Numbered from the stretch's first letter, positions 41,160 through 52,089 are shown. The stretch: 64,000 bases of DNA from Sepioteuthis lessoniana (GCA_963585895.1 OY757939.1:27210367-27274366), one strand, 5' to 3'. A program made the numbers and translations. Notes: a model not told the origin generated them from the sequence alone.

Positions 41160-41703
41160 AGCCGGCGGGGACTGTTGAATACATGGATTGTTTCTCTGCA
41201 TAGAGGTAAGACCCCACCCCTAACGAGCGTCCTGAATATGATACTAAATAATCCGATGGTGACGTTCCAGTAATGCTAGAGCTTTGGGGAATGCGGAGTA
41301 CCCCTTTATTGCCATTGCTCCCTGGTCCACTTTGGCCCGGATTGGTTGTACCTGATAAGGGTCCTACCTCTGGGTTAAATCGAACTAAACATAGCTTCCT
41401 TCACAATACTGATTTTTGCAACTGAATAGCTTGAAATAGAAATATTTTTGACAATTAAATTGTGAAATTACATTTAAACTGCGGACTAATGCTAAACTGA
41501 ATTGTTTGAAATGGAACTGCTTTTGACATTGAAACTGTACTTACACTAAACTGAATTCTTTAATATAGAACTGAATTAGCTGAATTAAAACTGTTTACTC
41601 ATGCTAAACTGAATTGTTTGAAATGGAACTGATCATTTGAATAAAAATGGATTTGGCGTTAAATAACCTACAAAAGTTGATATGCCATAAAACCAAACAA
41701 ACC
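41160..41703 (+). mobile_element. Repeat-E copy
   Basis: GGCGGGGACTGTTGAATACA, CCTAACGAGCGTCCTGAATA, GGAGTACCCCTTTATTGCCA, about seven units, tail GGATTTGGCGTTAAATAACC with GTTGATATGCCATAAAACC. Confidence 0.85.
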
Positions 41704-41709
41704 AACCAC

Positions 41710-42440
41710 CCAATTTCAATAAAAGTAATCAGAGTGTCGATGAACTTCATAAACACGTTAGGTTTTTCCTATTATTATTTCATTCATCTTTAAAAAGTGT
41801 TTATTTTTTACTTTTTCTGTTTCAGATAATCTATGCTAAATACAGCAAACGTGATTTATTGAAACGTCGTTATTCTCTAAAAGCGACATTCTTTTGTATC
41901 TGCCTCTGATAAAAAGTCAAAATTAGCCGCTAGAAAAAGAGAGGAACGGTTGTTGTTGTCGTCGTCTTTTTCTAAAAATTGAATTATTCTCACCCGAAGT
42001 GGTCTTAAATTTGATCAAGCCACTCCAGCCAATTTGCATGCATGCGCAGAGCTCCTTAAGGGCAATGGATACTTTACTCTGATTAACTAATTAAGCACGA
42101 ATGGAACCAAAAATATCATTAAAAAGATAGATAAATAAAGGAATAAATAAAAGCAACCCATTTTTTTCGTGCGACCACAAAGAAATCTACTCACAAATCA
42201 AGGATTTCTTTTTTTTGGGGGGGGGGGTGTTTGTTGACAACAATTTTAGTTGTGGTATAGAGGATCGTGGCGAAGCTTGGTTCGACGCTGGCGTTTATAA
42301 GATCCAATGAGCAAGTCTAAGTGTACGCAGGCAGTTGAGTAGTCGGCTAGTTTTCTGACATTTGGGGGTTATTTAATGCGCAGGTCATTTTTTTTTTTGG
42401 TGGGGGGAGATAATTGTTTCGTTTCAAGTAATTTTTTTCC
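41710..42440. other. Unassigned region
   Basis: Nothing coding recognised. A T-run followed by a G-run at about 42209-42227 is unusual and may be an assembly or sequencing slip. Confidence 0.4.
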
Positions 42441-42445
42441 TATTT

Positions 42446-42695
42446 TATAATAATAATAATAATAATTGAAAGAAAAACTGTGGAACATGAATGTGACGGT
42501 GGTCCCAATTATATTTAGTGCTATTGGTACAATCACCAAAGAATTGGTACAGTGACAAGACATAGAAATAAAAGGTCAACTGGAGGCTATCCAAACTAAA
42601 AGCTTTAAGTCATGGAGACTTGAGGAGACTTGATATCACTCAAACTCCATCGGCCAATGATGATGTGAAAAACTCTCAAAAGAGTAATAATGATA
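42446..42695 (+). mobile_element. R4/Dong-like LINE 3' fragment in TAA repeat
   Basis: Begins in (AATAAT)n. Then ERKTVEHECDGGPNYI and (other frame) a GTITKELVQ-like piece, IKGQLEAIQTKSFKSW. It ends with SANDDVKNSQKS and AGTAATAATGATAA. Confidence 0.7.
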
Positions 42696-42755
42696 AGAGA
42701 GTATTAAACTATACACGACTGAGTGGGGAAGGTGATTTTGGCTGGTTGGTGGGTT

Positions 42756-43385
42756 GGGTTTTATGGCATATTAACCTTTGTACCTACAAAGGTTGATTTA
42801 ATGCCAAATCCATTTTTTATGCAAATAGTCAGTTCTATTTCAAACAATTCAGTTTAGCATAAGTACACAGTTTAATTGTTAAAAACATTTCTATTTCAAG
42901 CTATTCAGCTTTCTCAAACAGTTCTAATTCAGTTTAGTATAAGTACATATTTTTTTATACACAGTTAAATGTTAAAGCACTTCTCTATTAAACAATTCAG
43001 TTTAGTGCAAGTACAGTTTCAATATAAAAATCAGTTCAATTTCAAGCAATTCAGTTTAGGATAAGTAAGCAGTTTACATGTAAATACAGTTTGTCAAAAA
43101 CATTTCCATTTCAATCAATACAGTTTGATCAAACAGTTGTAATTCAAACAATTCAGTTAAGCATAAATATGCAGTTAGTTCTATTAACCCATAGATAGGG
43201 CCCTATCAGGTGTTACCATTCCGATCTAGAGCGGACCTGGGAGCAATGGCAATGAAGATCTGGCATCACTGGAACCTCACCATCAGATTATTTAGTGTCA
43301 TAACCAGGACACTCATTGGGGGTGGGGTCTTAACCCTCTGTAGAGGTGCAGTCGGTGTATTCTATAGCCCCAGCCAAATGAGCAA
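42756..43385 (-). mobile_element. Repeat-E, long inverted copy
   Basis: Starts GGTTTTATGGCATATTAACC. An ACCTTTGTACCTACAAAGGT palindrome lies in the tail. Several CAATTCAGTTTAGCATAAGT units follow, then the reversed block TAGGGCCCTATCAGGTGTTA and head GGTGTATTCTATAGCCCCAG. Confidence 0.85.
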
Positions 43386-43745
43386 TACACAGAGTTAATG
43401 TCAGAACAGTTTTATTTCAGATAATTCAGTTTAGCATAAGTACACAGTTTAGATGTCAAAACCGTTCTATTTTAAACAATTCAATTTAGCATAAATACTT
43501 TGTTTAAAAAACAGAAAACTCAAAGCACGGTTTCGTTTTATTTAACCCATCGATAGGACCCTATCAGGTGCTACCACTCTTGGCCAAAGTCGACATGGGA
43601 GCGATGGTAATGAAAGGGTACTCCGCATTCCCCAAAGCTCCACCATAACTGGAACCTCACCATCAGATTGTATAGTGTCATATCCAGAACACTCAATGGT
43701 GGGGGTCTTACCCCTCTACTACCCCACGCATCAGCCGACTGGGCA
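43386..43745 (-). mobile_element. Repeat-E, second inverted copy
   Basis: Directly tandem to the previous copy: two units, ATAGGACCCTATCAGGTGCT, GGGTACTCCGCATTCCCC, and a head ending in a shortened CAGCCGACTGGGC. Confidence 0.75.
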
Positions 43746-43834
43746 AGGGGAAGGGAACCATTGCGAATTGTGCAAGAAGCTTAAATTTGACCATACGATA
43801 AAATGATATTAGCACCACCCAGAATTTCTCTGGG

Positions 43835-44265
43835 ATTTTGAGATACAAAAAGATCACCTATTCTCGAAATGATGACCAGACCTGTTGATAGTTAACAAAA
43901 AACTAGAACCTGCCGAATAGTGGACTTGGACGTGCTGGCAGACCACAGAGAAAAAATGAAAGAAAGCAAAAGTAGAAGTAAATACCTGGGCTTTGCAAAA
44001 GAGCTGAAGCAACTATGAAGCATAATAGAGACGGTCATATCAGTTGTGATAAGTTCACTTGGAAGTGTCTCCAAAAAGTTGGTAACGAGACTGGTAGACT
44101 TGGAAATAAGAGGACAAGTAGAGACAATCCAGACTACAGCATTGTTAAGATTGGCCAGAATACCGAGAAGAGTCCTAGAGAAGACTAGTTGTCACTCGAA
44201 CTCTAATTAAAAACCTTCAGCTAACGATAGTGGGAAAAACTTTCAAAGGAGAAAAATAAACTCAT
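43835..44265 (+). mobile_element. R4/Dong-like LINE 3' fragment
   Basis: GFxDTKRSPILEMMTRPVD, then (other frames) SGLGRAGRPQRKNERKQK, a TVISVVISSLGSVSKKLVTR strand, LVDLEIRGQVETIQTTALLR and LARIPRRVLEKTS. The 3' end reads NDSGKNFQRRK near 44250. Confidence 0.65.
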
Positions 44266-44330
44266 CAAAGGGATAAAAAGTTCTACATCAGGAATATCAT
44301 CAAAAGAATAAGTATCTGGATTGTCCTTCT

Positions 44331-44486
44331 TGTAAGATACTCAGATCTATTCTTGAAATGGATAAAGGAAGAACTTTAACCAATGAGACAGAGATCAACA
44401 AAGCTAATGACTATGCTAAGTCCTTAAATCCGAGCGATGGTATATATGTCATGAACATGAAAAAGAGGACTCGCCAGCATTGAAGA
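44331..44486 (+). other. 50-codon open fragment, possibly of a LINE 5' ORF
   Basis: KILRSILEMDKGRTLTNETE, INKANDYAKSLNPSDGIYVM, NMKKRTRQH then stop. It follows the R4/Dong-like 3' end directly. No domain recognised. Its composition suggests a decayed coding sequence, perhaps an upstream part of a neighbouring LINE. Confidence 0.3.
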
Positions 44487-44691
44487 TAGCGTCAATACAT
44501 CAACTCGACGATTCACAGACTACATAAATAAGCAAAGACAGACTAATTACACCAAACGGAAACAGCAATTACAACATAATGATTAACAGATCAACGATGA
44601 CTCGGAAACGTAAATAAAAAAAAAATTATGAATACCTCAAGCAACAAACAAACGAAATGTCGCATAAAAAATCCTGGACACGAGAAAGTTG

Positions 44692-45000
44692 GTTTTATGC
44701 TATATCAATTCTTGCTGGTTATTTAATGCCAGATCCGGTTTCGAAATATTCCTATTAAATACATATGATATGTAAACGAAGAATTTGTGCACTGGATTAA
44801 ATTACTCTGTTACACAAACAATTCAATTTAATATCAGTCATTTTTTGCGCACAGTTGAATAATCAAACATTATTATTTGATCCATAGATGGGGCCCTAAC
44901 AGTATTATTTGATTCATAGATGTGGACTACCATTTCGGGTCAGAGCAGACCTGGTAGTAATGGCAATGAGGTTGTACGCCACATTCCCTAAAGCTGAATA
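44692..45000 (-). mobile_element. Repeat-E, inverted truncated copy
   Basis: TTGGTTTTATGCTATATCAA, GGTTATTTAATGCCAGATCC, older-type units, ATTTGATCCATAGATGGGGC (repeated once more at 44910), GACCTGGTAGTAATGGCAAT. Confidence 0.7.
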
Positions 45001-45042
45001 TGAATTTTCCTAACCGGAATCCGTGCATGCCTTCATTGCCAA

Positions 45043-45670
45043 TTATTAATATTATTTACTCTTTTAGTGTTTCTCAAATCAGTATTGGCTGATGGTTTTT
45101 CACTGGAGTTTGAGTGACAGCATGTCTCCTCAAGTCTCCAGGACTCTTCTCAGTAATCTGGCCGTTCTCAGTAATACTGTCATTTGGATAGTCTCTACCC
45201 GTCCGCCAACGTCTAAGTCCTCCAGGCCTTTTAATAATCCTTTCGTTACCGTGCCAAAAGCACCAATCACAATTGGTATAATTGTCACCTTCATGTCCAA
45301 CAGTTTCTTCAATTCTCTTGCAAGGTTGAGGTACTTATCCTTCTTTTCACATTCTTTCAGTTTTATTCTGTGGTTAGCCGGGACAGCAAAGTCGACAATT
45401 TTGTAAATTTTCTTTTTTTTGTGGTTAATTATTATAAGTTCAGGTCTTCTGGCCGAGAAGACGGGGATCCGTCTGTACGTCAAAGTCCCATAGCCGTTTA
45501 TGTGTGTCATTTTCCAGGGCAGGTGCTGGGCTGTGCATATACCATTTGTTAGTATGGTAAAATTAAAATTTCTTGCACATCTCCCAGTGGATCACCTTGC
45601 CAATCCAGTTGTGTCTAGTCTTATACTCCTTCTGTGCCAATTTGCTACATTCGCTTATTATGTGATAGAT

Positions 45671-45716
<46 letters not shown>
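45043..45716 (-). mobile_element. R4/Dong-like LINE 3' end, best copy
   Basis: A 126-codon minus-strand frame reads GYGTLTYRRIPVFSARRPEL, IIINHKKKKIYKIVDFAVPA, NHRIKLKECEKKDKYLNLAR, ELKKLLDMKVTIIPIVIGAF, GTVTKGLLKGLEDLDVGGRV. RRPE.. sits where family members have RRPD, the metal-binding PD of the endonuclease. Flanked by (TTA)n at 45672-45716 on the 5' side and ATTATTAATATTATT at the 3' end (45043). Confidence 0.85.
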
Positions 45717-45717
<1 letters not shown>

Positions 45718-46371
45718 CTCCTTGGAAGTTTTTCACACTAGCGTTAACTGATGGTCTCCATTGGAGTTTGAGAGTCAATAAGTTTCCTCAGGTCTCCAGG
45801 ATTTTTCTCAGAATTCTGGTGGAACTCTGCAATGATGTAGTTTGGATAGTCTCAACTTGTCCTCCGATTTCCAACCCATTTAGCCCCCTTTTTCCAAACC
45901 TTTGTGAACCGTTCCAAGTGAGCCATCTACCATTTGTATCAGCATCACCCTCATGATTCACACCTTCCTCAGTTATCAGGCAAGGTCTAAGAACTTGCCT
46001 CTCATTTCGTTTTCTTTGATTTTCACTCTGTGGTTCACCAGAATAGTAAAATCAACTTGACGGAAAAATCTCTTCCCCCTCTTTAATTATCACTTAGTCT
46101 TGTCTTCTTGTCGGGATTAGGTGATCTATCTGTATCTCAAAATTCCAGAGAATTTCATGCGTCTCATTCTCTTGGACGGATTCTAGTTTGTGCATATACT
46201 ATTTGGTAGGATGGTCAAATTTCAATTTCATGCACGATTCACAGTAGAATATCTTTCCCTTCCTGTCTTGACTATACTTGTACTTCTTTTTTGTTCAGAG
46301 GTTCGCTGGGGCGACAAAGTCCAATATAGGGCTAGTTGTCTGTTATTACTATTATTATTATTATTATTATA
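45717..46371 (-). mobile_element. R4/Dong-like LINE 3' end, adjoining copy
   Basis: Same ORF region on the minus strand, more decayed: QxESVQENETHEILWNFEIQ, IDHLIPTRRQD, LTEEGVNHEGDAD.., then the LRNILET-type end. It lies between two (TTA)n tracts, 45672-45716 and 46344-46371, sharing one with its neighbour. Confidence 0.75.
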
Positions 46372-46399
46372 AAGCAGGAAAATTTACTTGAAATAATGT

Positions 46400-46475
46400 A
46401 TTGCTTGCAAGAAGTTAGACTTCGGCATTGAATAACCCAACAAATTTTGACATTCCATGAAACCAATAAACTATG
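46400..46475 (+). mobile_element. Repeat-E 3' tail fragment
   Basis: TTCGGCATTGAATAACCCAA, ATTTTGACATTCCATGAAAC. Confidence 0.45.
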
Positions 46476-46479
46476 CAAC

Positions 46480-46875
46480 ACAAAACAAAAACAAAAACAA
46501 AAAAATCATAAGAAATCGTACACGAAATAATTGAGAATTTGGGGGATTTTTAATTTACTTTTTATTACAATTGTACGTACATCAACATTTTTTTACATCC
46601 TCGTATCAACCGGAAAATATCTAACGTCAGTTGACACATTTTTGGCTTTTAAGTATATTCTTTTCAATAGTTTAAGAGTGAATTCCCTTGAAAAAAAATA
46701 ACCCATCATTTTTGACCTCACGTAATTACTTTGGATATGTCAGTTTTGTTCGATTTTATTCTTCAGGAACGATTTTTCCTGGTCTTTTTTGCTAGGAATT
46801 GTCACGTGTTCCGATCTGTTACATTATATTTTTGCGGTTTGGGTACGTCTTTCAAAAGTCAGGAAATCATAAGAA
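46480..46875. other. Unassigned AT-rich region
   Basis: Nothing recognised; AAAAC repeats near 46485. Confidence 0.4.
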
Positions 46876-46880
46876 TTGCT

Positions 46881-46958
<78 letters not shown>
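46881..46958. repeat. (CA)n-(TA)n compound microsatellite
   Basis: CA tract leading into a long TA tract. Confidence 0.95.
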
Positions 46959-46959
<1 letters not shown>

Positions 46960-46961
<2 letters not shown>

Positions 46962-47026
46962 AAAGAAAAGTCTAACTTCAACATTTGATGACCCAACAAC
47001 GTTCGACATGCCATAAAACCAAACAT
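46960..47026 (+). mobile_element. Repeat-E 3' tail fragment
   Basis: CTTCAACATTTGATGACCCA, GTTCGACATGCCATAAAACC, immediately after the TA tract. Confidence 0.45.
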
Positions 47027-47029
47027 TAG

Positions 47030-47767
47030 ACAATTAAACGTGAGCCATAAGATGAGGTGATCTGTTTAATGTCCCTGAGAGGACAAATAAAGAATAAACA
47101 TCTGTAGGGAATTGGGAAAGTAAACATCATGTATCACTCTTGAAAGCTGAGTCATAAATACAAACTGAAAGGGCTAAAAAATAACACACACACATACGTG
47201 CATATATATATATATATATACGTGTATATTTTCGTTTGCTGAATATAATGGGCTCCGCTAAGTTTCTTATTCGAGTCCCGTTTTTCTTTTGTACGGCAAT
47301 ATATTCTCATCAAAGCAAAACATCTCTGATGTAAAAAAAAGCGGTAACAAACCAAAAATGAAATCATGGCGCGTTTGATTTTTGAAAACGATAAACACTT
47401 ATAGTGAAAAAAATTAGTTTGATTTCGAAAAATGTATTTTCGTAAAGAAATTACGTCAATGTATTTTTGGTAGGTAAGAAAGAAAGAAAGAAAGATTGGT
47501 TGGTTGGTGTAAAAAGGTGTAAGAAAAAGTCTAAAAGAAAGAAAAATGCAAAAGACTGCAAGGTACGAATAATTTCAACGATACTTTTGTTTCTAAAACC
47601 TTTCGTCTTTTAACATAACGACAAATATATTGGGGTTATCTATTTCCTGTCATTATTATTACCACTATTAATGACAGGGTTTCTTGAAGTTAAAAATATT
47701 AGCAACAATACATTGATTTATTTGAAGCCACTTAAAAAATGAAACTTTTCTTTATGCGGAGAGGTTG

Positions 47768-47822
<55 letters not shown>

Positions 47823-48019
47823 TTGGTATCATACAATAACTTATGTTTATACAACAGCATTGCACTAGCACTAGCCCAGAGCACCCCAAAAGTATCTCAC
47901 GACACCACCAGACTTTATCAGATTGTTGTCACTCTATGGGATTGCTAGATCCACGCTGATGCAGTTATCTTGGATCTTTTCCTTGTATTTCCTCTTGTCT
48001 GATTGAGGAAGTCCAAGAT

Positions 48020-48053
<34 letters not shown>

Positions 48054-48125
48054 ATAGCGAAAATCCAATTGGGTGTGCACTGAGTGGTTGGCACTCGAAC
48101 CATTAAAAGGCCTAAAAAAGAAAAG
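47030..48125. other. Unassigned region with TA tracts
   Basis: (TA)n at 47200-47222, 47770-47820 and 48019-48053. A (GAAA)n run lies at 47477-47494. No gene or interspersed repeat recognised between them. Confidence 0.5.
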
Positions 48126-48127
48126 TT

Positions 48128-48222
48128 TCAGTCAAATCAGTGCTTTTCTTCTCCTAGACTGGTTAATATTTAGAAGTTAAAGAGCCCAGTCTTCCCGACT
48201 ATTTACTCACAGATGAAGGGAA
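48128..48222 (-). mobile_element. SINE-B internal fragment
   Basis: TTCTTCTCCTAGACTGGTTA, AAGAGCCCAGTCTTCCCGAC, TATTTACTCACAGATGAAGG: reverse of the SINE-B body. Confidence 0.6.
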
Positions 48223-48357
48223 ATTTTCTGGACGCACACCTTCCCTTAAAATATTGCAAACAACCTCGATACCAATTTTTTATTAATTCGGTTTTGGATT
48301 CTTTGTTTAATGGCTTATCAACATTTGTAGGTTATTCAATGCCAAAGCTTTGCTTGT

Positions 48358-48648
48358 ATGTATTTACCAACCCCCTCCGCACGAGTAGGATGTGAGACAA
48401 GGCAATTTTTTAGCATAGTCTAATTGGTCTGAAACTTGAGTTTCCCTTCTCCTAGACTGGTTGCCAAAATAAGACAAAAGAACATAGTCTGCCCTATCAC
48501 TTACCCACAGCTGGAGGGACAATAATTAGATTCATTTCCAAAGGGTATTAGTGCAATAGGAATTACAATAAACCTCATCCAGGATTTGAACTCGTATCGA
48601 CGAGTCTATTTCTTACGACGTTAACCATTACACCACGACCACTTTCTC
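48358..48648 (-). mobile_element. SINE-B, full-length, inserted in SINE-A
   Basis: TATTTACCAACCCCCTCCGC, GGATGTGAGACAAGGCAATT, CTTCTCCTAGACTGGTTGCC, CTACTTACCCACAGC-like block, GATTTGAACTCGTATCGACG, GTTAACCATTACACCACGAC. A complete reverse copy from tail to head. Confidence 0.85.
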
Positions 48649-48754
48649 GTTATTCGTGTAGAATATCAGTGATGTTATTTACCCATAGCTGATGGAATAA
48701 GGTGGTTCCTACCTTTTCCAAGGGTATTAGTCCAAAAGTGAACGTAATAACGTG

Positions 48755-48882
48755 GTAATTTACTAAGCTTTTTGCTTAGATGTAGCACAAGGCAGCATGA
48801 ATTGGGCACCTAATGAGAATCGAACTCACTCGTGTAGGTTTGCTAGTCTACTTTGCTAACCATTACACCACCCGAGGTGCCC
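48755..48882 (-). mobile_element. SINE-D, full-length, with perfect 18-bp TSD
   Basis: Reverse complement: GGGCACCTCGGGTGGTGTAA, TGGTTAGCAAAGTAGAC (A-box region), GAGTGAGTTCGATTCTCATT (B box), AGGTGCCCAATTCATGC, AGCAAAAAGCTTAGTAAATT. Flanked by AGTGAACGTAATAACGTG at 48737-48754 and 48883-48900, the duplicated SINE-A target. Confidence 0.9.
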
Positions 48883-49189
48883 AGTGAACGTAATAACGTG
48901 ACTGGATTTCGACCTCGCTTACTTCGAGACTGCCGTTCAGCAATTGACCTCACGGATACTTCCCCTGTAATAAGGAAACCGAAGAAATGGTTATAATCTA
49001 AGAAATTTCAGCCAATATCAACATCTTTACTGCTTGGCTAAAACAATTCTGATGATTAGAATGATCTCTTTTGTGACCATTATACATTCTACATTTAAAA
49101 ACTAACAACCTTTCGGTGGCAGTGTAATCAGGTTTAGCCGACCAAAGAAGTGAATTTATAAATAACCGAATCTAGTAATACTAGTGAGG

Positions 49190-49460
49190 ACTGTCCAAGA
49201 TATGACTCTAAAAATCATCCGGTGATGAGAGTCTTTTTCTGTAGCTCTAGGTGCATCATTTTCAGGATTTCCAGGTCCACTCTACAAGGTGTATTTGTAC
49301 ATGTAATAATTCATCAAAGGATTAAATAAATTTGTCTTGATATTTTTATTATTTGATAGGAAAAATTGAAATCGTTTAATTTTATTCAAACAAGTGAGTG
49401 TAAATAATAAATAGAATAAAATAATAAATAGAAATAGGTACTTTAAACCATCTAATATTA
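49190..49460 (+). mobile_element. Diverged Repeat-E
   Basis: GAGGACTGTCCAAGATATGA, CATCCGGTGATGAGAGTC, TTTCCAGGTCCACTCTACAA: head and middle blocks with low similarity, AT-rich after 49300. Confidence 0.4.
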
Positions 49461-49479
49461 ACTGCATTAGTGAGGCTCA

Positions 49480-49965
49480 AAATATGTTGATTGCATCCTC
49501 TACTTAATGATAAGAGCCATCTCCGATTGGGTGACACTAGACTACATCCAATCAATTTTAAAGGTATGGGTGTGTAGAGAACACCTCATTGCCATTACAT
49601 TTTTGCTTTCACCTTCGGGCCTAGCGCCTGGCATTCGTTCTGGGTAGGTATGAATGCAAGAAAAGATTTACATTCCTCTTAGTGAATCAATGGCGGACAA
49701 TGACCTACTTGCACCTGGCCTGGTAAACACATAACCAGCAGTGCGTGAGTCTCGGCTCGTGCATGATCTCCCAGTCATCTGATCCCCACTTTAAAAAAGA
49801 CTGGTACGAATAAATATCACCTTATTGCCTTAACACCCAAATCTACCATGACCCAGTGTGGTAGTTCCTCTTATATTTCCATCTATGGGTCGAACAGATT
49901 TGTACGAAAATTATTCACCATTTAACTGTGTGCAAAGTATTTGCAATAAGAATACTTATTTAAAT
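49480..49965 (+). mobile_element. Diverged Repeat-E with internal insertion
   Basis: GATTGCATCCTCTACTTAAT and ACCTCATTGCCATTACATTT are Repeat-E-like. About 190 bp of unrelated, GC-richer sequence (CACCTTCGGGCCTAGCGCCT) interrupts, then CCAGTGTGGTAGTTCC and CCATCTATGGGTCGAACAG resume. Confidence 0.45.
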
Positions 49966-50047
49966 GTATAATTGTCTACTAAGGATTATTATTATCAGTT
50001 ACTTGAAACCATATAATTCTGTACCAATGAATGATTTTTTAAAAATT

Positions 50048-50262
50048 TTAATCGCATATTAAACTTCGAGGGTCATTTAATGCCAAAGTTATTCTTTTAG
50101 AAGAACAATAGTGGTACTATTTAACCCATTGCCAGTGGGGTAGTGAGAGGGTTAACAGCTTTCCTAAGAGTATTTGTCCGAAAGTGAAAGTAAAAATGTG
50201 ACTTCTGTTCAAAATGGCTTACTACGATGTCCAGCACATTAGCCACTACTCCATGGAGACAA
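50048..50262 (-). mobile_element. SINE-A copy
   Basis: TCGCATATTAAACTTCGAGG, AATGCCAAAGTTATTCTTTT, GTGGTACTATTTAACCCATT, TCTGTTCAAAATGGCTTACT, AGCACATTAGCCACTACTCC. Confidence 0.75.
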
Positions 50263-50399
50263 ATCATCGCAAACAAATGATTATCAGATAAGAATAATTG
50301 CCTTAAAGGATTTAATTATTTGTATGAGATGGGAATACTTGAAATCTTATAATGGTTACAGATAAATAAAAAAGTGCAACTTGAAAAAATACAAATGGG

Positions 50400-50503
50400 G
50401 TTTTAAAATATAGTTAAGATTACAATCAAACATGTACAAATGAATTAAATTTCGGTATTAAATAACCCATAGGAAGTTGATATGCCGTTAAACCAAATGT
50501 CTA
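50400..50503 (+). mobile_element. SINE-A/Repeat-E tail fragment
   Basis: TTTCGGTATTAAATAACCCA, GAAGTTGATATGCCGTTAAA, CCAAATG. Confidence 0.5.
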
Positions 50504-50597
50504 AATAAACCATATAATTATTTGAATTAGACAGGGATACTTTATACTAAATAACTCTATGTTAATTTTTATATGTATTAGGAACAATTATTTGAAG

Positions 50598-50845
50598 GAG
50601 GCGTGTGACGTACCACTTATTGTCGCAGCAAATGGAATCGGCGACCCAAGTTCAAATCCTGAACAAGACCATTTGGGTTTTACTTTACGCAAATGACCTT
50701 ATGAAAAGCATCAATGCATCTCTTCTTACATTAACTATGGATGAAATTTCCAGGTAGACTGAGTTCTTCCCTTTTGGTATCACAACCGGTGTACAAGAAG
50801 GAAAACTCCACTTAAAATGACTTTGTGTCGCATCAACCTCATAGC
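50598..50845 (+). mobile_element. SINE-B copy, diverged
   Basis: GAGGCGTGTGACGTACCACT, GGCGACCCAAGTTCAAATCC (B box), AACCGGTGTACAAGAAGGAA, GACTTTGTGTCGCATCAACC. Confidence 0.7.
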
Positions 50846-50898
50846 TATTGGGTTGAGTCGATAGAGTTGGTTACGGATGATTATTATCATTAATTGTC

Positions 50899-51177
50899 CG
50901 TGGTGTAATGGTTATCGTCGTAGGAAATGGACACAGCGACACGAGTTCAAATCCTGGACGAGAATGATCGCATTTCACATAGCACTAATACCCTTGGAAA
51001 AGGTATGGATCCAATTATTCTCCCTCAAGCTATGGGTAAATAGTAGGACAGCCTGGGTTCTTCAGCCTTGGTGAGCCAACTAGTCTAGGAGAAGGAATAC
51101 TCTGAATTCAAAACTGTTAAACTCCGCTTAAAAATTGACCTTGTGTCATATCCTGCCCGACCGGAGGGTTTGGTAAA
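50899..51177 (+). mobile_element. SINE-B, full-length copy
   Basis: GTCCGTGGTGTAATGGTTAT, ACACGAGTTCAAATCCTGGA, AGCACTAATACCCTTGGAAA, GAGCCAACTAGTCTAGGAGA, CTTGTGTCATATCCTGCCCG. Short direct repeats ATCATTAATT lie just outside each end (50890 and 51181). Confidence 0.9.
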
Positions 51178-51189
51178 TAGGATCATTAA

Positions 51190-51770
51190 TTACCGAAAAA
51201 ATATAACAGTTTGCCAAATAAAGGCAAAGCCAAACCAAGACTGACCTCGGCATTTAATTACCCGGCAATGATTAAAATGCTATAAAACCAACTAGCTGAC
51301 AAACAAATCAAATTTAGCTGTATGTAATAATGCTAAAAGGCAAAACAGAAGATCAAACATCTCCAGAGACGTGGGAAAATAAACATCCTATTTCGCGACC
51401 TCAATCCCACTTTGCGTCTGTTCTTAGACGAGATTAGTCGGCCACAGTTTTTGGTCGAAGCTGTAAAAGCCACAGGTTAGCTCGTTGTATTGGTTGGCGG
51501 GTGACACTTGGGTCTTCTAGACTGCGTAGACCCTAACTATCGTAATAGGGATTGCAGACGAAGAGTTGGTCACTTTTTATCCCATTCTGTCTCAAGGCTA
51601 GCTCTTAACTCTGGTCTCAATAGAACTGCTACCGCTCTTGGAGACCCACTTCTGCTTTCTACTCTAGACCACCTCTGGTCGCTCTCTGGTGAGCGAACCT
51701 GGAGATTTGAGTACATGAATTCTACCCGTTACTATTGAAAAAGGTTGCAGTAATTCTTCCGGTCAAAACT
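51190..51770. other. Unassigned region
   Basis: 51250-51300 carries a weak Repeat-E tail (CGGCATTTAATTACCCGGC). 51490-51740 is GC-richer with a motif-free open frame of 76 codons. Confidence 0.35.
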
Positions 51771-51774
51771 ATAT

Positions 51775-52025
51775 ATTTACCAACCCCTGTATACGGTTTG
51801 TTTTTACAGGTTTGAATTTTCAATCTCTTAGGCTTGTTACCATACCAAGGCTAAAGAACCCAATCTGCTCCACTATTTGCTCATGGCTGAAGAGAAAATA
51901 ATTGGATTTATACCTTTTCCAAGGGTGTTAGCGCTATATGAAATGAAAACAGTCTCGTCCAGAATTCGAACTTGGGGTACCGTGTCCACTTCCAATGACG
52001 ATAACCATTACACCATGGACACTTC
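51775..52025 (-). mobile_element. SINE-B copy
   Basis: TATTTACCAACCCCTGTATA, GAACCCAATCTGCTCCACTA, TACCTTTTCCAAGGGTGTTA, CAGAATTCGAACTTGGGGTA, ACGATAACCATTACACCATG. A long A-run (about 25 nt) starts 35 bp to its right at 52059. Confidence 0.8.
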
Positions 52026-52089
52026 CGAGTTGAAACTACAGGTATCTCCAACCTCACCAAAAAAAAAAAAAAAAAAAAAAAAAGAACGA

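Larger units (their letters stand above)
48285..48965 (-). mobile_element. SINE-A interrupted by two other SINEs
   Basis: SINE-A pieces at 48285-48357 (tail: GGATTCTTTGTTTAATGGCT), 48650-48754 (body: TTTACCCATAGCTGATGGAA, TTCCTACCTTTTCCAAGGG) and 48901-48965 (head: ACTGGATTTCGACCTCGCTT). They are collinear once the inserted SINE-B and SINE-D are removed. Confidence 0.8.

Noticed and set aside
42209-42227. T-run followed by G-run as a G-quadruplex or regulatory site
   Set aside because: A single G-run cannot form an intramolecular quadruplex with regular loops; a sequencing or assembly slip is at least as likely.
45500-45956. Poly-Leu and poly-Tyr frames
   Set aside because: Translations of the (TTA)n run; the real signal there is the minus-strand LINE ORF.
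51508-51738. 76-codon frame as a host gene
   Set aside because: Composition is slightly gene-like but no domain, no start context and no supporting exon.
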